This document shows positions 10,427 through 23,413 of a stretch of DNA of 64,000 nt, piece by piece. Position 1 is the first letter of the stretch. The number at the start of each line of letters is the position of its first letter. The stretch lies in assembly GCA_954871525.1 (NCBI GenBank), contig OX940867.1, forward strand, positions 13,121,343 through 13,185,342, given 5' to 3'. Below the pieces are notes generated by a model. That model saw nothing but the letters and a program-made list of their open reading frames with translations. It was not told the origin of the DNA and ran no database searches. The translations under genes were made by a program, and so were the position numbers. This stretch comes from Parietaria judaica (taxonomy: Eukaryota; Streptophyta; Magnoliopsida; Rosales; Urticaceae).

Positions 10427-11031
10427 TGTTGGTTCCCTATGATAAGATCTCCAACCAAAGAACAATAAAGAACAAGAAACAAAGGAAAGAAGACAAAACT
10501 TGGGAGAATTTTCTCAGATTAATGTCGAATGCAAAGAGAGCAATTGTTACAAACTAAAGTCATAAGACTTGTATTTATAGAGAAACTAGAAAGCTAAACC
10601 CTAGCTAAACTTTCTAAAATAAACTCAATCAAATCCTTACAATTTACACGTTTCCTAATAGAACGGGAAACCAAAATCATATCAAATCAAGAAGCAAAAC
10701 CGTATCTCTAAACTTGCTCCTCAAGTTTGGCACCTTCCTGGAATAGCTCTTCTTGACTTCTGGCGTTTCCCATTTCTTCCCGGGATAATCCTGCTAGGGT
10801 CCTTTGCTGCTAGGGGGCATCTCTGCTCCCCCTCATCTCTGCTAGGGCCATCTCTGGTAGGAGCATTTCTGGTCGGGTCCCTTCCTGCAGGGGGAAATCT
10901 CTGGTCGGACCCATCTCTGGTGGGGGAATTCCTGCTAGGGAGATTTCTGCTCGGGCCCTTCTCTGCTAGGGGAAGCTTGGTGGGAAAATCTCTGCTAGGG
11001 GTTGTTGAGTCATGTCAAGCTTAAACTCATA
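10427..11031 (-). repeat. 5' LTR of copia element B
   Basis: It is about 605 bp and sits two bases from the primer-binding site. Its outer terminus reads TATGAG instead of TGTGAG, one substitution in the terminal dinucleotide context. It is slightly shorter than the 3' LTR because of differences inside the U3 minisatellite. Confidence 0.9.
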
Positions 11032-11036
11032 TACTA

Positions 11037-11815
11037 CATGCATATTTTATTACTTAATTGCCTATTAATTTTTAATACACAGTATCTATATTTTTTATAA
11101 TTTTTTTACACGCCGTTTTTCAGGTGGTGCCTGAGCATACACTCGCCTCTATGTAGCTGTGCCCAATGACGACCATCATTTTTATGGATCATTTGAGGAA
11201 TTAGAGACTGAGTTATACACCTAAGATGTGACTCGTTGTCTTCCCTCAATTTCGTATAGCGTGTTTGTTATAGTTAAAATTCATAAGTTTGGATATGAAT
11301 AAAAATTTAAATGGTAAGATGTTGCATCTTAAACATAGTTAAGTTTGTTTATTTTTTTAAGATTTGAATTTATTTTAATTTTTAAAATTAAGTTTTAGTT
11401 ACATTAACTATTAAATATTTTATTTATATTATAAGTTGACAAATCTCCCTGGTAAAATAAAAAAAAAATATTTTTTTATTATAATATATTATCAACATAT
11501 AATTTTATGCATAGAAATACATAAATATTTTTGTCCGTGACACAAAATATTAATTACCAATTACATAGAAATACATAAATATTTTTAAGTTAATTAATAT
11601 ATTTATTATATTTAGTTTATACTAATTAATAAATATTTATACGATCCTTAATGATGATAGCTGATCACTTGATCTTCATTGCGTTGTCTATGATCACTTG
11701 ATCACCATTTTCACTTTAGTCAACAAGAAATATAGTACAAAAATGTTAGGATATAGTATTATAAGCTCTCATTTCATATTTACATGTGTAAGATAAAAAA
11801 AATACCAATCTATGT
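11037..11815. other. Gene-poor DNA between element B and the transporter pseudogene
   Basis: This is AT-rich sequence with no supported coding region. The right part (about 11690-11815) resembles the sequence downstream of transporter copy 2 (about 20360-20413: GTCAA.AAG.AATATAGTAC and AAGCTCTCATTTC). It is therefore 3' flank included in the gene duplication. Confidence 0.5.
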
Positions 11816-13359
11816 CTAGGAACTTCGTTGACTGTCCCTAGCGGACTGACCGGGCCGGGCCAAGTCGGGATTAGACTCACACTTTTGAATTTCTACTTCC
11901 AAATCTCCATTAGCACTCTTTCTTTTACCGCCAAAAAGCTCTTCCATGTCTTTGAGGGACCTCCCTTTTGTCTCCGGCAACACGAAGTACATGAAAGCAA
12001 AGGCCAAGATGACCATGCCTGAGAACAAGAAGAAGGTGCCTCCAATGGTGATGCCATTGGAGATGGAGAGGAACGTCACGGAGGTGATGCCGTTCATGAG
12101 CCTGCCGACAGCCACTCCGATGCTCACGCCCTGCGCTCGCAGCCGGAGAGGAAAGATCTCCTAGCTGTAAACCCACGTGACAGGGCCGAGCCCGATAGAG
12201 AAGAAGGCAACGATGAGGTAGACCGATGCGACGCTCAGCGCCCATTGCAGCTGGCCCTTCGCGTGCTCCACTATTTTCAAGCAAAACCCTGGCGCCCACA
12301 GAGCCACTGCCATGCCTGCATGGTTTCAGTAGTGCAGATTACGTAAGATCAAATCTTTGACTTCATAAATACCCAATGGATATAGGCAATCATCTAGTTT
12401 GCCTGATCTGTTCACTAGTGAAACGAGAATTGATTTTTCTCCGTTAAGATTGACTCAACTGTATTAAGATTTAGCTGTCCACACATAATATACACTTAAC
12501 TAGGAAATCGGGACCTAAATCGCGATTCTAGGAATTTTTTACCAGGTCTCGAGATTTCATAATTGTGTCCCGCTTTGGTTTTGGTTTGTATAATGAGGGC
12601 CGAGAGGATGAAAAATTGAATTTTCTCAATAACCAATAAAATTCTATCTTTCCGGTTTTTGGGATCGGGAAAAAACCTTATTTGTTACGAGTTATGAAAA
12701 CATAAATAATAAGCACAAGAACATTGAACTCGATTTTTTTTCATAATAAACCCTACAGTTAAAAATTAATTTGTTTATTAACTGTCATGTCAAGGATCAA
12801 GCCCACATCAAAATTATTCGAGAGAGGTTATTTACGCTATTTTTGAATGGGGCGCAAAAATCTGCATATTAATTTAGTTGGCTATTTTTATTATTTATAG
12901 AACTTAATTAAAGACGTCACATTATTAAACTCACTTACTCACAACAAATTAAGTGTAAAGGTGTCAATGTCAAAATATTCATTTTTTGCCCCGTTATGAG
13001 CTATTTTCATTATTTATAGAACGGAATGATCAAATCCGTATATTGCAGTCTTAGGAAAGAAAAATAGCAGTAAGGTTGTCAATTCATGAGCCCCACCTGC
13101 AGTGCTGGTCAACAAGAGGCATCTCCTTCCAACTTTGTCCACCAAAAATGTCCACCAAAATGAAGGTCGTTTTCGTCAGCCCCACCCCCATTGTCGCCAG
13201 AAGCAGCTTATGCTCGCCTTTCACTCCGCCTTATTGAATATCCTAACAAAAGGACAGCCTCGAACTCCGTCATGTGGCCGAAGAAGTGAATCCCAACCGC
13301 TGCGATCAAGATTCGCCTTACCACCGTGGTCGGGCGGAAAAACAATTCCCACCACACAC

Positions 13360-13579
13360 TGTTAAATTCTTGAAATTGAAAGGAGGAAGAAGAACCAGAG
13401 GTTTCTGAATAATGGCTCAAAGTTTTTAATTGATTAGAGCAGCAAAAGAAAAACTGCTTATATAATACAGGATACAAGCTTAGCAAGTAAGCTCAATGAC
13501 TATCAAGTAAACGACATGTAGCTAAATGACATAGAACAATGATGTATAAAAATATGAAAACGACAGCAGCTTTAATACA
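13360..13579 (-). repeat. 3' LTR of copia element W
   Basis: 220 bp, TGTTAAATTC...CTTTAATACA in plus-strand reading. Directly repeated at 18034-18253. Confidence 0.92.
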
Positions 13580-13584
13580 CCCCC

Positions 13585-16500
13585 TCAAGATGTGCCTGCA
13601 TAAATGTTTAGGAGGGACATCTTGGACAACAGAGCAACCAACGAGGTAGACGGCAAGGATTTGGTGAAGACATCTGCTAGCTGTTGTCTGGTTTTGATAG
13701 GGAGGAGCTTCATTCGCTTGTCGTTTAAGAAATCCCGCACGAAATGACAGTCAATCTCAATGTGTTTCGTGCGCTCGTGAAAGGATGGATTAGACGCAAT
13801 GTGAATGGCGGCTTGATTATCACAGAAAACGACTGGTAGCGGCTGATCAGTTAGCTTGAAGTCTTGAAGTAACTGTTGTATCCAAATAAGTTCAGTTGTT
13901 GTAGTGGCAAGGGCCCTATACTCGGCTTCTGCAGAAGACCTTGACACCGTGGACTACTTCTTGGCTTTCCAAGAGATCATGCAGTCTCTATAAAACACAC
14001 AAAAACCAGTAATAGACCGTCTGGTGTCAGTGCAAGCACCCCAATCTGCATCTGAGTAGGCCTTGAGGCCTTGTCCTTTCGAAGTGGAGGGGTAAAAGAG
14101 TCCAAGGCCTGGCTGACCCTTCAAATATCTGAGGAGGCGATGGCCAGCTTGAAGATGTGGCATCCTCGGGGCTGACATGAATTGGCTCAGGTGATGGACA
14201 ATGAAACTGATATCTGGGCGTGTGAAAGTAAGGTATAGTAATCGTCCAATGAGTCTTCTATATGGCGTGGGGTCTTCAAGGAGATCACCCTGTTCAGAGC
14301 TTAAGGAAGTGTTAATCTCCATGGGGGTCTTTACTGGCTTACTTTCCAAGAAACCGAAATCAGAAAGCAACTGGAGAGTGTGTTGTCGTTGAGAGATGTT
14401 GATTCCATTCTTTGATCGAGCCACTTTAAGGCCTAAGAAGAATTTGACATCTCCTAGATCCTTGACATTGAATTGAGAGTGGAGGAACGTTTTGACTTCT
14501 TCAATCACAGCAATGTCAGGGCCTGAGATGACAATGTCATCCACGTATAGTAAGAGGGCCACAAATTGAGAGCCAGATCCTCTCGTGAATAAAGAGTAAT
14601 CTGACTTTGATTGTGTGAACCCGAACTGAGTGATGACAGATGTGAACTTCATGTTCCACTGCCTGGAGGCTTGTTTAAGCCCGTAAATGGACTTCTTCAG
14701 GTGACAAACTAAGTTGTCAGTGTCGTGATGTGTCCCTTGTGGAGAGTATCCCGGAGGCAGCTTCATGTACACCTCCTCGTGAAGCTCTCCATTGAGGAAT
14801 GCATTATTAACATCCATTTGGGCGAGTCTCCAATTGTGAGAAGCCGCAAGGGCAAAAAGTAATTTTACAGTGACAAGCTTGGCCACCGGTGAGAATGTGT
14901 CAACATAATCCACTCCTTCTTGTTGGTTGTAGCCTTTTGCTACAAGACGTGCCTTTCTCCGGGCTAGAATTCCCTCATAAGTGAATTTATTTTTGAATAT
15001 CCAGCGACATCCAATGGCACGTTTCCCGGCTGGCAGTTGGACTACATCCCAAGTCTTGTTGGCGTGCATGGCATTTATTTCTTCCTTCATAGCTTCTCTC
15101 CAGTATGGATATTGAGAGGCCTGGTGGTAATATTGAGGCTCAAAATCTGAAGAGATTTCCATAGAGAAGGCCTTGAACCCAGTAGAAAGGCTTGCATAAT
15201 TTAACACTTTGGACAGAGAGTGTGGCGAGCTATCCTTCGTGCCTTCATGCACCGAGTTGCAATGGTAGTCACGGAGATAATCTGGGGACTTGATTTCACG
15301 AGCTGATCGTCTGATAAGAGTTCCAGTATCACGTGATCGAGCTTCATTGCTCCGAGAAATTGAGTTGGACGCTTTCGCCGATGGCTGATCTTCAGTAGTT
15401 GTTGATGCTGGAGGTTGAGGATCAGCAACAGGTTCATGAGAGTCTTGTTGCTGAGTGAAGGTCTCATCCTTCTCATGCTGCAAGGTTGATTCACTTTCTC
15501 TATCCATGAGGGACATTGGCACTACAAGATCATGAAAGGGGTCTGTAGAAATATCTGAAGAATATTCTGAATGGAAAGGAAAAACGTGTTCATGAAACAC
15601 AACATCACGTGAGATAAAGAACTCTTTCTTATCTAAATCGAACATTTTGTAGCCTTTGTAACCCGAAGGATATCCAACAAAGACAATTTTCCTTGCTCGT
15701 GGCTCAAATTTACTTCTATGTGCCTGCAAAGTAGAAGCAAATCCTAGACATCCGAAAATTCTAAGAGTATTATAATTAAAAGCTTTATTGAAGAGAATTT
15801 CATATGGACTCTTATTTTGTAAAACCAGAGTGGGTGTTCTATTTATTAGAAAGGTGGCAGTAAGGACACATTCTGACCAAAAATTTACTGGTACTTTGGA
15901 TTGAAAAAACAAGGCTCGGGCAACGTTTAAAATGTGTTGGTGCTTCCTCTCCACTATTGAATTATTCTGAGGAGTTTCAACACAGGAAAACTGATGTAAA
16001 ATGCCCTTTTTAGAGAAGAAATCGGCAAAGATTAACTCTCTTGCATTATCTGATTTAAAAGCCTTAACAGATTTTGAAAACTGTTTTTCGACCATGTTAG
16101 TGAATCTAGGAATGATGTCATGAACATCTGATTTTCTTGTCATTAGATAGACCCATGTAAACCTAGTGTGATCGTCTACAAGAGTTAAAAACCACCTAAA
16201 ACCAGAGTGAGAAGCTGTATGAAAACCTCCCCAAATATCGCAGTCTATAAAATCTAAGGCATTTTGTGAAATAGAGTTAGAAGCTGTAAATGGTAATCTT
16301 TTCTGCTTAGCAAGAGGACACACATAACACGGTTGAGAATTCTTTTCATTGCTAAGATTCACTACAGTATGCAAAGGAGACAAGGCCTTATGAGAAGGGT
16401 GTCCTAAACGTTGATGCCAAATATTGGCGGACACTTTATTAACAGAAAATGACACAATATTTAGTTCTTCATTATTGAGGATGTATAGCTCATCTTGGAC

Positions 16501-17910
16501 TCTACCCTTGCCAATCATCTTGGTCGTGAGGGAATCCTGAATTATACAATCATCATCAGTAAATGTCACTGCGGCCTTAGAGTGCCTTGTGATCATTTTA
16601 ACCGACAACAAACTGAATTGAAAACTAGGAATAAGTAGAACATTGTGAAGGGTTATATCGAAATTTATCACAATATCACCATAAAAGTGAACTCTAATGA
16701 CATATTTATTTGGCAAAGTAACTGCAGAGTTTATGAGAGGTTTTAAAACACTAAACTTGGATTTTTGATTGCAAATGTGCTTAGTTGCACCGGAATCAAT
16801 AATCCAAGAATTACTCAAATCAGAATTACTATTTATTGCCTTTAGGAAACAAGAAGAACCTGCATCGAAGGTGGCAAGATTGACAGCTGAATCCAATGAA
16901 GATTCCTTGTTGCAAGTGGAACTGAGATGGCTTGAAAGCAGCTCGATGATCTGGTGGCATTGTGCTGATGTCAGTGAAGGCAGTGATGGTCCTTGCTCTT
17001 TCTATTTCGCTTCGATCATCCCGGCTTGAGCTTTCACTCTATTTCCATATCCCGGTGGAAAACCGTGGATCTTATAGCATTTGTCAATCGTGTGACCGGG
17101 CATTTTGCAGTGCGAGCAAAATGGACGTTCTTTCTTGAACTGTTTTCTTTGCACTCCTTCTTCTTTCACAGCCATCGCCATTGAACTTGACAGATCATTG
17201 CGAGTTGAATCAGCCCCAACAATTCTTTGCTTTTCTTCTTGGAAGATCAAAGCAAAGATTCTGTTGATTCCCGGAATTGGATCCATCAACAGAATCTGTC
17301 CTCTGACAACGGCAAAGGATTCATTGAGCCCCATAAGAAACTTCATAGAATACTCAGTGTTGTAGAACTCCATACAAGCCTTGGTCTCACAGGGAGGCTT
17401 GAAATTATTGAGCTCTTCCCAGATTCCTTTGAGCTTAGTGAAGAACGTTGATACTGAGTCCTGGCCTTGCCTGAGATTGGCCATATCACGCCTGAGTTGG
17501 AAGATTCTCGGGCCATTCCCTTGCTGATACCTTTCTTTCAGATCTTCCCATATATTCCACGCAGAATCTTCGAACAGAATCGAAGAAGAGATTTCCTTGG
17601 AGACAGAATTCAAGATCCAAGAAACAACAGCATTGTTGTTCCTGATCCAAGAACTCACGAGCTGCACATCGTCGGAAATTGGTTTGGGAATAGATCCATC
17701 GAGGAACCCTAGTTTGTTCTTCACAGAAAGGGCTATTTTCATAGATCTTGACCATGAGGGATAATTATCACCTGTCAAGATCTGAGAAACGAGTACATCA
17801 CCTGGATTATCGGTGTGATGGAGGTAGTAGACGCTGAGCGGATCACCGATCGACGATTTCTGAATCGCCATGGATTTGAGATCGTCCTTGCTCACCATTT
17901 TTGATTCCAT
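13585..17910 (-). pseudogene. gag-pol polyprotein of copia element W, open except for two TAG stops
   Basis: One frame runs from ATG 17910 to a stop at 13585-13587, about 1,440 codons, broken only by TAG at 17002-17004 and TAG at 13954-13956. Gag has LTGDNYPSWSRSMKIAL and a CCHC knuckle, CSHCKMPGHTIDKC. Protease has WIIDSGATKHIC. Integrase has WHQRLGHPS...CYVC, then DCDIWGGF, FKSDNARE and NNSIVERK as the three acidic positions. Reverse transcriptase has MDVNNAFLNGELHEEVYM and YVDDIVISG. RNase H has AYSDADWGACTDTRRSI and SRSSAEAEYRAL. The second TAG falls at the KK.STVSRSS junction, where copia elements usually have Gln, so CAG-to-TAG is likely. The first TAG lies between Gag and protease and could be decay or a suppressible stop. 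Every catalytic motif looks intact. Confidence 0.9.
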
Positions 17911-18021
17911 TACGACGAAGAAGATCGGTGAACATGCAGAGAGCAAGGAGAGGAGAAAGCACTTGAAGAAGGAACGATCAAGCTTGGATCAGAGACAAAA
18001 ATAGCGGAAGCTCGAGCATTT

Positions 18022-18033
18022 GCTCTGATACCA
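18022..18033 (-). other. Primer-binding site of copia element W
   Basis: The minus strand reads TGGTATCAGAGC, the initiator-Met tRNA complement, directly next to the LTR at 18034. Confidence 0.9.
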
Positions 18034-18253
18034 TGTTAAATTCTTGAAATTGAAAGGAGGAAGAAGAACCAGAGGTTTCTGAATAATGGCTCAAAGTTTT
18101 TAATTGATTAGAGCAGCTAAAGAAAAACTGCTTATATAATACAAGATACAAGCTTAGCAAGTAAGCTCAATGACTATCAAGTAAACGACATGTAGCTAAA
18201 CGACATAGAACAATGATGTATAAAATTATGAAAACGACAACAACTTTAATACA
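18034..18253 (-). repeat. 5' LTR of copia element W
   Basis: 220 bp, the same length as the 3' LTR with six mismatches by eye. The TGGTATCAGAGC primer-binding site (18022-18033, minus strand) abuts it directly. Confidence 0.92.
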
Positions 18254-19609
18254 CACCCTTCCCGGAATCTCGTAGCTCAGCCGAAACAAAGTTGTTCTCA
18301 TAAATTCCGGCGGCGGCTTTGATGTCCTCGAAACGACGCGTCGCTTCCTCCTCGGAGATCGAGACGAGAGCAAGGACGCTTCGGGCCTCGGGCAGACGGC
18401 CCTGCATGACGAGCCACCGCGGGGACTCGGGCATGCGGAGCACACCGAAGCCAAGGACGAGGCACGGGAATACGGTGACACCAAGCATAAGGCGCCAGCC
18501 GAGGTGTAGGGCGAGCTTGCCAAAGAAGTAGTTGGAGACATAACCGAGGAGGATACCGAAGCTTTTGCAGAGTTCAGGGAGGGAAGTGACGAGGCCCCGG
18601 GAGGCAGGGGAGGAGATCTCGGTGGAGTAGACCGGGGAAATGAGAAGTGCAAAGCCTACGCCAAAGCCAGCGAAGCATCGACCAGAGAGGAGGACTGCGT
18701 AGGTGGGGCCGTATCCCATGAGGACTGATCCGAGGAGGAAGATGGTGCAGGCAACGGAGATGGTGTATCGCCGGCCGGCGGTCAGAGGTTCGCCCGGTGG
18801 CCAGGGATCCCGTCAGAGGGCATATATTGAGGATCACTACCAGTACTGTGGCCTGCACCGTTGTCACATGGTAATAACTTTTTTTAGGGGTTCTAGGTAA
18901 AAACTCTTAGCAAATTCATATGTATATATATATACTAATATATTGGTCAAAGTCCCATTTTGGGTTTGTTGACGCAGCAGTCAGCTCTGACCTCAACATG
19001 AATTCTAGGGCATATTATACTCAATTGAGCATGCGAGGTTTTTTCTACGTTTTGAAAATAAATATACGAACCTGTGTATTGTTGATCATGAGATCCTCTT
19101 GTATGAACATCATCGCGCAGCTCATCACGCCGGTGTCTTCAAAATAAAATATATATCGCCAATTGTATGAACATCATCGCGCAGCTCTTCGTAAAACGAC
19201 CCCTCTAACCGTCATGGAACCTCCCTTGTGTAATTCAAGATTTGTAATAGCGAGGGTTTTTCGATTATGAAATGTTCGTAAATATTGAAATGAGAAACTT
19301 AGAAACTACTTAGATCATAATAACATTATAAGAATATATATATAACATCTAAAGAAATATGTGAAGTTTCTATATTATATATGAAGCAAAATAATAGTTT
19401 TGAATATGAATGAGAACTATAAGATATAAGACGATCAATATTCAAATAAGCAAAGTGAAACAAAGATTGATTGAAGATTGATTGTAACACGAACCATAGC
19501 CAAAGATGATAGAGATCATAGAGGCAACTATAGAGCATACACATGCGTATCTGTTGAACTTTTCATCGCTTCTCTTTTCAAAACCTATCTTCTCCATTGA
19601 AACTGCCAT

Positions 19610-20413
19610 TCTTTTTTTGCCATTCTTTTTTTTCCAAGCTTTTCTAACTCTAGTTTGTGTGTATTGATTTTGAGAGAGAGAGAGAGAGAGAGAGAGAATA
19701 TATTTAGTGTATATCTCCTCTCGATTAGTGCTTATAATATTGTTTAGTTTGATTTGTTTTGTTTTGGAAGAGGGTTTGAAGCAGCCTCTTATATTTGGCT
19801 ATCGACCAAGTGATTTTTCTACTTGTTAAGGAATCTTTGAACTTTCAAATGCTGAAAATAGAAATTATGTAAAAGAGATATTTTTGTTATATGATTGAAC
19901 CACTATTTTAGCGTTGAAATGGGTTACATTCACACTCCTCATTTGAAATTTATCTAGTAAGTGTCCTCACTTCGTAAAATGAAATGTGACGCATTGTATT
20001 TCATCTTTACGTAATCTTTGATCTTAGTCGCTATTATTGCTCGTGGAGGATAAATTTTTGATAAACTTTCTCTTAAAAGCTAAATAAAGACAAAAGTATA
20101 AAATTACAGGGTTAAGTCAGAAGAAATGTACAAAATTAAAAGTTACAACAAATCGATTAAATAATTAAAAAAATTATATAAAAAAATAGACCAAAACTTT
20201 TTAAAAAAAATATGTATTAACTTCATAGATTTCTTTTATTTTGGCTTTCTCTTCTCATTTATCCCATTATTCCCAGTGACTCAATGATTCTTTGCCATAA
20301 TTTCTACTTTCCAAATCTCCATTGCCACTGTCTATTTTTGCTACAAACGCTTATCTCTTTCGGTCTCAGTCAATAAGGAATATAGTACACAAATCAAAAG
20401 CTCTCATTTCCTA
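19610..20413 (-). promoter_or_regulatory. Upstream region of transporter copy 1 and 3' flank of copy 2
   Basis: The stretch 19740-19850 is closely similar to 23860-23960 upstream of copy 2. The shared block is TTATATTTGGCTATCGACC...AAGGAATCTTTGAACTTTCAA. Read on the minus strand it contains a TATA-like AAATATAAG at 19788-19796, about 180 bases before ATG 19609. The duplication therefore included the promoter. Near 20297-20350, a diverged second copy of the end of exon 4 (TTTCTACTTTCCAAATCTCCATTGCC) lies just beyond the copy 2 stop codon. Confidence 0.55.
19672..19697. repeat. (GA)n microsatellite
   Basis: About 13 GA units in the 5' flank of the transporter pseudogene, on the leader side of its ATG (19609). 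Confidence 0.9.
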
Positions 20414-23413
20414 TCACTTGTGATCGCTTTTCTTCAGAATTTCTACTTCCAAATCTCCATTACCACTCTTTGTTTTACCTCCAAAAAGCTCTTCCATGTC
20501 TTCCAGGGACCTCGCTTTTGTCTCCGGCAACAGGAAGTAGAAGAAAGCAAAGGCCAAAATGGCCATGCCGGAAAACAAGAAGAAAGTGCCTCCAATGGTG
20601 ATGCCCTCGGAGATGGAGAGGAAGGATACGGAGATGCTGGCGTTCATGAGCCTGTTCACGGCCACTCCGATGCTCACACCCTGCGCCCGCAGCCGCAGAG
20701 GGAAGATCTCCGAGCTGTAGACCCACGTGATGGGGCCGAGCCCGATCGAGAAGAAGGCAACGAAGAGGTAGACCGACGCGATGCTCAGCCCCAGAGCCCA
20801 TAGCAGCTCGTCCTTCGCGTGTCCCACCATTGTCAAGCAAAACCCTAGCGCCGAGAGAGCCGCTATCATGCCTGCATGGTTTGAGTAGTACGTAAGTTTA
20901 AACCTCGGGCTTTATTCATCAATACAGATTCACAAACATGTTTGTAGAGAAGGAAGAAAAGTTAATATTATACTTCACTATTCGTTCCTCTATTATTATT
21001 TTGTGGATTTGACTCTTTGAACGTTTCGTTAAGAGAAAATATAAATTTAATACAAAAATATACAAAAATATTTCATAATCATTATTTTATCAAATAACAA
21101 AATATTACAAACTTAAATAGCCCTTTTATGCAATTAATTCTTTTTAATTCAAAATATCGTAAAAATAATTTGTTGATTAACTATCAAAAGTAGGGGTGAA
21201 CAAAAGAAACTGTAAACCGAATTTTTAACCGAAAACCGATCAAACCGATACCGATTAAACCGCAACCGCTATTAAAGCGGTTAAAACCGTTAAAACCGAA
21301 TATACAGAGAAAAAAACCGAATACCGAATTAGGTTAAAACGGAGTTTTCGGTTTTAATGTGAAAACCGCAACCGCTTACCCGGTTTTACCGCTTTAACTA
21401 AATCTAATATTATATTTATTATATTTTATTTACTATATATACCTATCAACACGTCAAAAAGATTTTTCTTACCTAATCTCTCGGTGTAATATTAGTATTT
21501 AGTAATCCGTTTATGTGTAATAATTTATAATATTAATATTTAGTAGTATGTTTATGTGTAATATTAGTAGTCAGTTTATGGAGATGTGTATATTAATTTA
21601 AAAGTGGTCAATGTGGGCAAAAAACCGATAATACCGCAACCGAACACCGAATACCGATTATACGGTAAATGTGGTTTTCATCTTTAAAAATAAGGTATTC
21701 GGTTATCATTTCTAAAATACCGAAATGCGGTATTTGGTCTATTATTTGTTCAAAACCGTACCGAATACCCGCTTATTCAGCCCTAGTCAAACGGCTTAAC
21801 CCACACAAAAATTATTCAAGAGCGATTATTTACGCTATTTTTGGAACGGGGTGCAAAAAAATTGGCATATATATTTAATAGGCTATTTTCATTATTTATG
21901 AAACGGACAAATATTTTAATAAAGTTGTCAACCCTACCTCCAGTGCTGGTCAACAAGAGGCGTCTCCTTCCAACTTTGTCCAGCAAAAATGTGGCCACCA
22001 AAATGAAGGTCGTTTTCGTCAGCCCGATCCCCACCGTCGCAAGAAGCAGCTTGTCCTTGCTCCTCACCCCCGCCGACTTGAATATCCTTGGCCCATACAA
22101 AACAACGGCCTCAATCCCGGTCGTGTGCTCGAAGAAGTGAATCCCCACCGCCGCAATCAAGATCCGTCTCACAGCCGGTGTCGGGTGGAGAAACAATTCC
22201 CGCCACACACCCTTCCCGGAATCCTTTCTCTCGGTCGAAACGACGTTGTTCTCATCAATTCCGGCGGCAGCTTTGATGTCCTCGAACCGATGTGTCGCTT
22301 CCTCCTCGGAGTTCGACACGAGAGCGAGGACGCTTCGCGCCTCGGCCAGGCGGCCCTGCATGACGAGCCACCGCGGCGACTCGGGCATGCGGACTACGCC
22401 GAAGCCAAGGGCGAGGCTCGGGATTGCGGCGACGCCGAGCATAAGGCGCCAGCCGAGCTCTAGGGCGAGCTTGCCAAAAAAGTAGTTGGAGATGTAGCCG
22501 AGGAGGATGCCGAAGCTGATACAGAGCTCAGGGAGGGAGGTGAGGAGGCCTCGGGAGGCGGGGGAGGATATCTCGGCGGAGTAGACCGGGGCAATGAGGA
22601 GAGCAAAGCCGACGCCGATGCCAGCGACGCATCGGCCAGAGAGGAGGACAGCGTAGGTGGGGCCGTACCCCATGAGGACGGACCCGAGAAGGAAGATGGC
22701 GCAGGCCAAGGAGATGGTGTATCGCCGGCCGATGCGGTCGGAGGTTCGCCCCGCGACCAGGGACCCCACCAGCGCGCATACGTTGAGGATTGCTGCAAGC
22801 ACTTGGACCTGCACGCCGTTGTATCACATAATAATAATAATTTATCATTTTAAATATTTTTAGGGGCTCTAGGCAGAAACTTTTAACAAATTAATTCTTA
22901 TATATATACATATACACATATATCAATATATCCGATTTAATTAAAACCCTATTTTGGATTTGTTGACTCAGCGCTGATCTCAAATAATACAATCTAGATA
23001 TTATTCGATTATGTGAGCAAGTTGGGTTTTATTATTGACATTTTCATAATAATATATATACGAACCTGCATGTCGTTGATCTTCAGATCCTCTTTTATGA
23101 ATATCATTGCTCCGCTCATCACCCCCGTGTCTGAAAAATAAAAATATATCGTTATTTTTATTAATTACCGGTGTCGTAAAATGACCCTTCTAGCCGTCGT
23201 GTAAATGTCTTCTAGTAATTCAAGATTTGTAGTAGTGAGGGTTTTTGGATTATGATATGTTCATAAATATTGAAATGGGAAATTTTGTAACTTTTTCTAT
23301 TTTTTTATAACATCTGACAAGATGTGTTGGGTCTAGTAGTAACAAGCACATCACTTAAGACATTAGAGGTCTTAAGTTCGAGTCACCATGGATAGGAGTG
23401 AAATCCAAAGATC

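Larger units (their letters stand above)
5348..11031 (-). mobile_element. Copia element B, complete but decayed, TSD TACTA
   Basis: Two direct LTRs (5348-5966 and 10427-11031) enclose gag-PR-IN-RT-RNaseH on the minus strand. The primer-binding site is at 10413-10424 and a purine-rich AGAGGAGAA tract lies next to 5966. The 5-base duplication TACTA lies at 5343-5347 and 11032-11036, so insertion was by normal integration. The domain order PR-IN-RT-RH identifies Ty1/copia. Many stops and frameshifts make it non-autonomous. It is the same family as element A at 3626, but in the opposite orientation. Confidence 0.92.
13360..18253 (-). mobile_element. Copia element W inside exon 3 of the transporter pseudogene
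   Basis: Two 220-bp LTRs (13360-13579, 18034-18253) flank a nearly open gag-pol on the minus strand. The primer-binding site is at 18022-18033 and a purine tract is complementary to CCCCCTCAAGA at 13580. By eye the LTRs differ at six positions (about 2.7%), which makes W the youngest datable element here. The target was a CACACAC run in the transporter exon. The flanks read CACAC and CACCC, consistent with a 5-base duplication blurred by CA slippage. The UBN2-like Gag and short LTRs suggest the Ale/Retrofit side of copia, but that lineage call is tentative. Confidence 0.93.
11816..19609 (-). pseudogene. Polyol/monosaccharide transporter pseudogene (copy 1), split by a copia element
   Basis: All four exons of the neighbouring intact transporter are recognisable: exon 1 at 19495-19609, exon 2 at 19072-19136, exon 3 in two pieces (18254-18852 and 13097-13359), and exon 4 at 11816-12315. 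Exon 3 is interrupted by copia element W. There is further damage. A 2-bp deletion in the GRTSDR.GRR loop region (near 18770) shifts the frame. There are frameshifts in the 13097-13359 piece. A TCG-to-TAG stop at 12161-12163 falls within the TWVYSSEIF motif of exon 4. Splice sites are largely kept (donor GTTCGT after exon 1). The protein family is the Major Facilitator sugar porters of the polyol transporter (PLT) type. The copy is clearly non-functional. Whether loss began with W or with the point changes is not shown. Confidence 0.9.

Noticed and set aside
23226..23237. TTTGTAGTAGTG, identical to the CACTA TIR, in transporter intron 1
   Set aside because: The same place in copy 1 reads TTTGTAATAGCG within otherwise conserved intron sequence, and no paired end was found. 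It is probably a chance match or a very old remnant.
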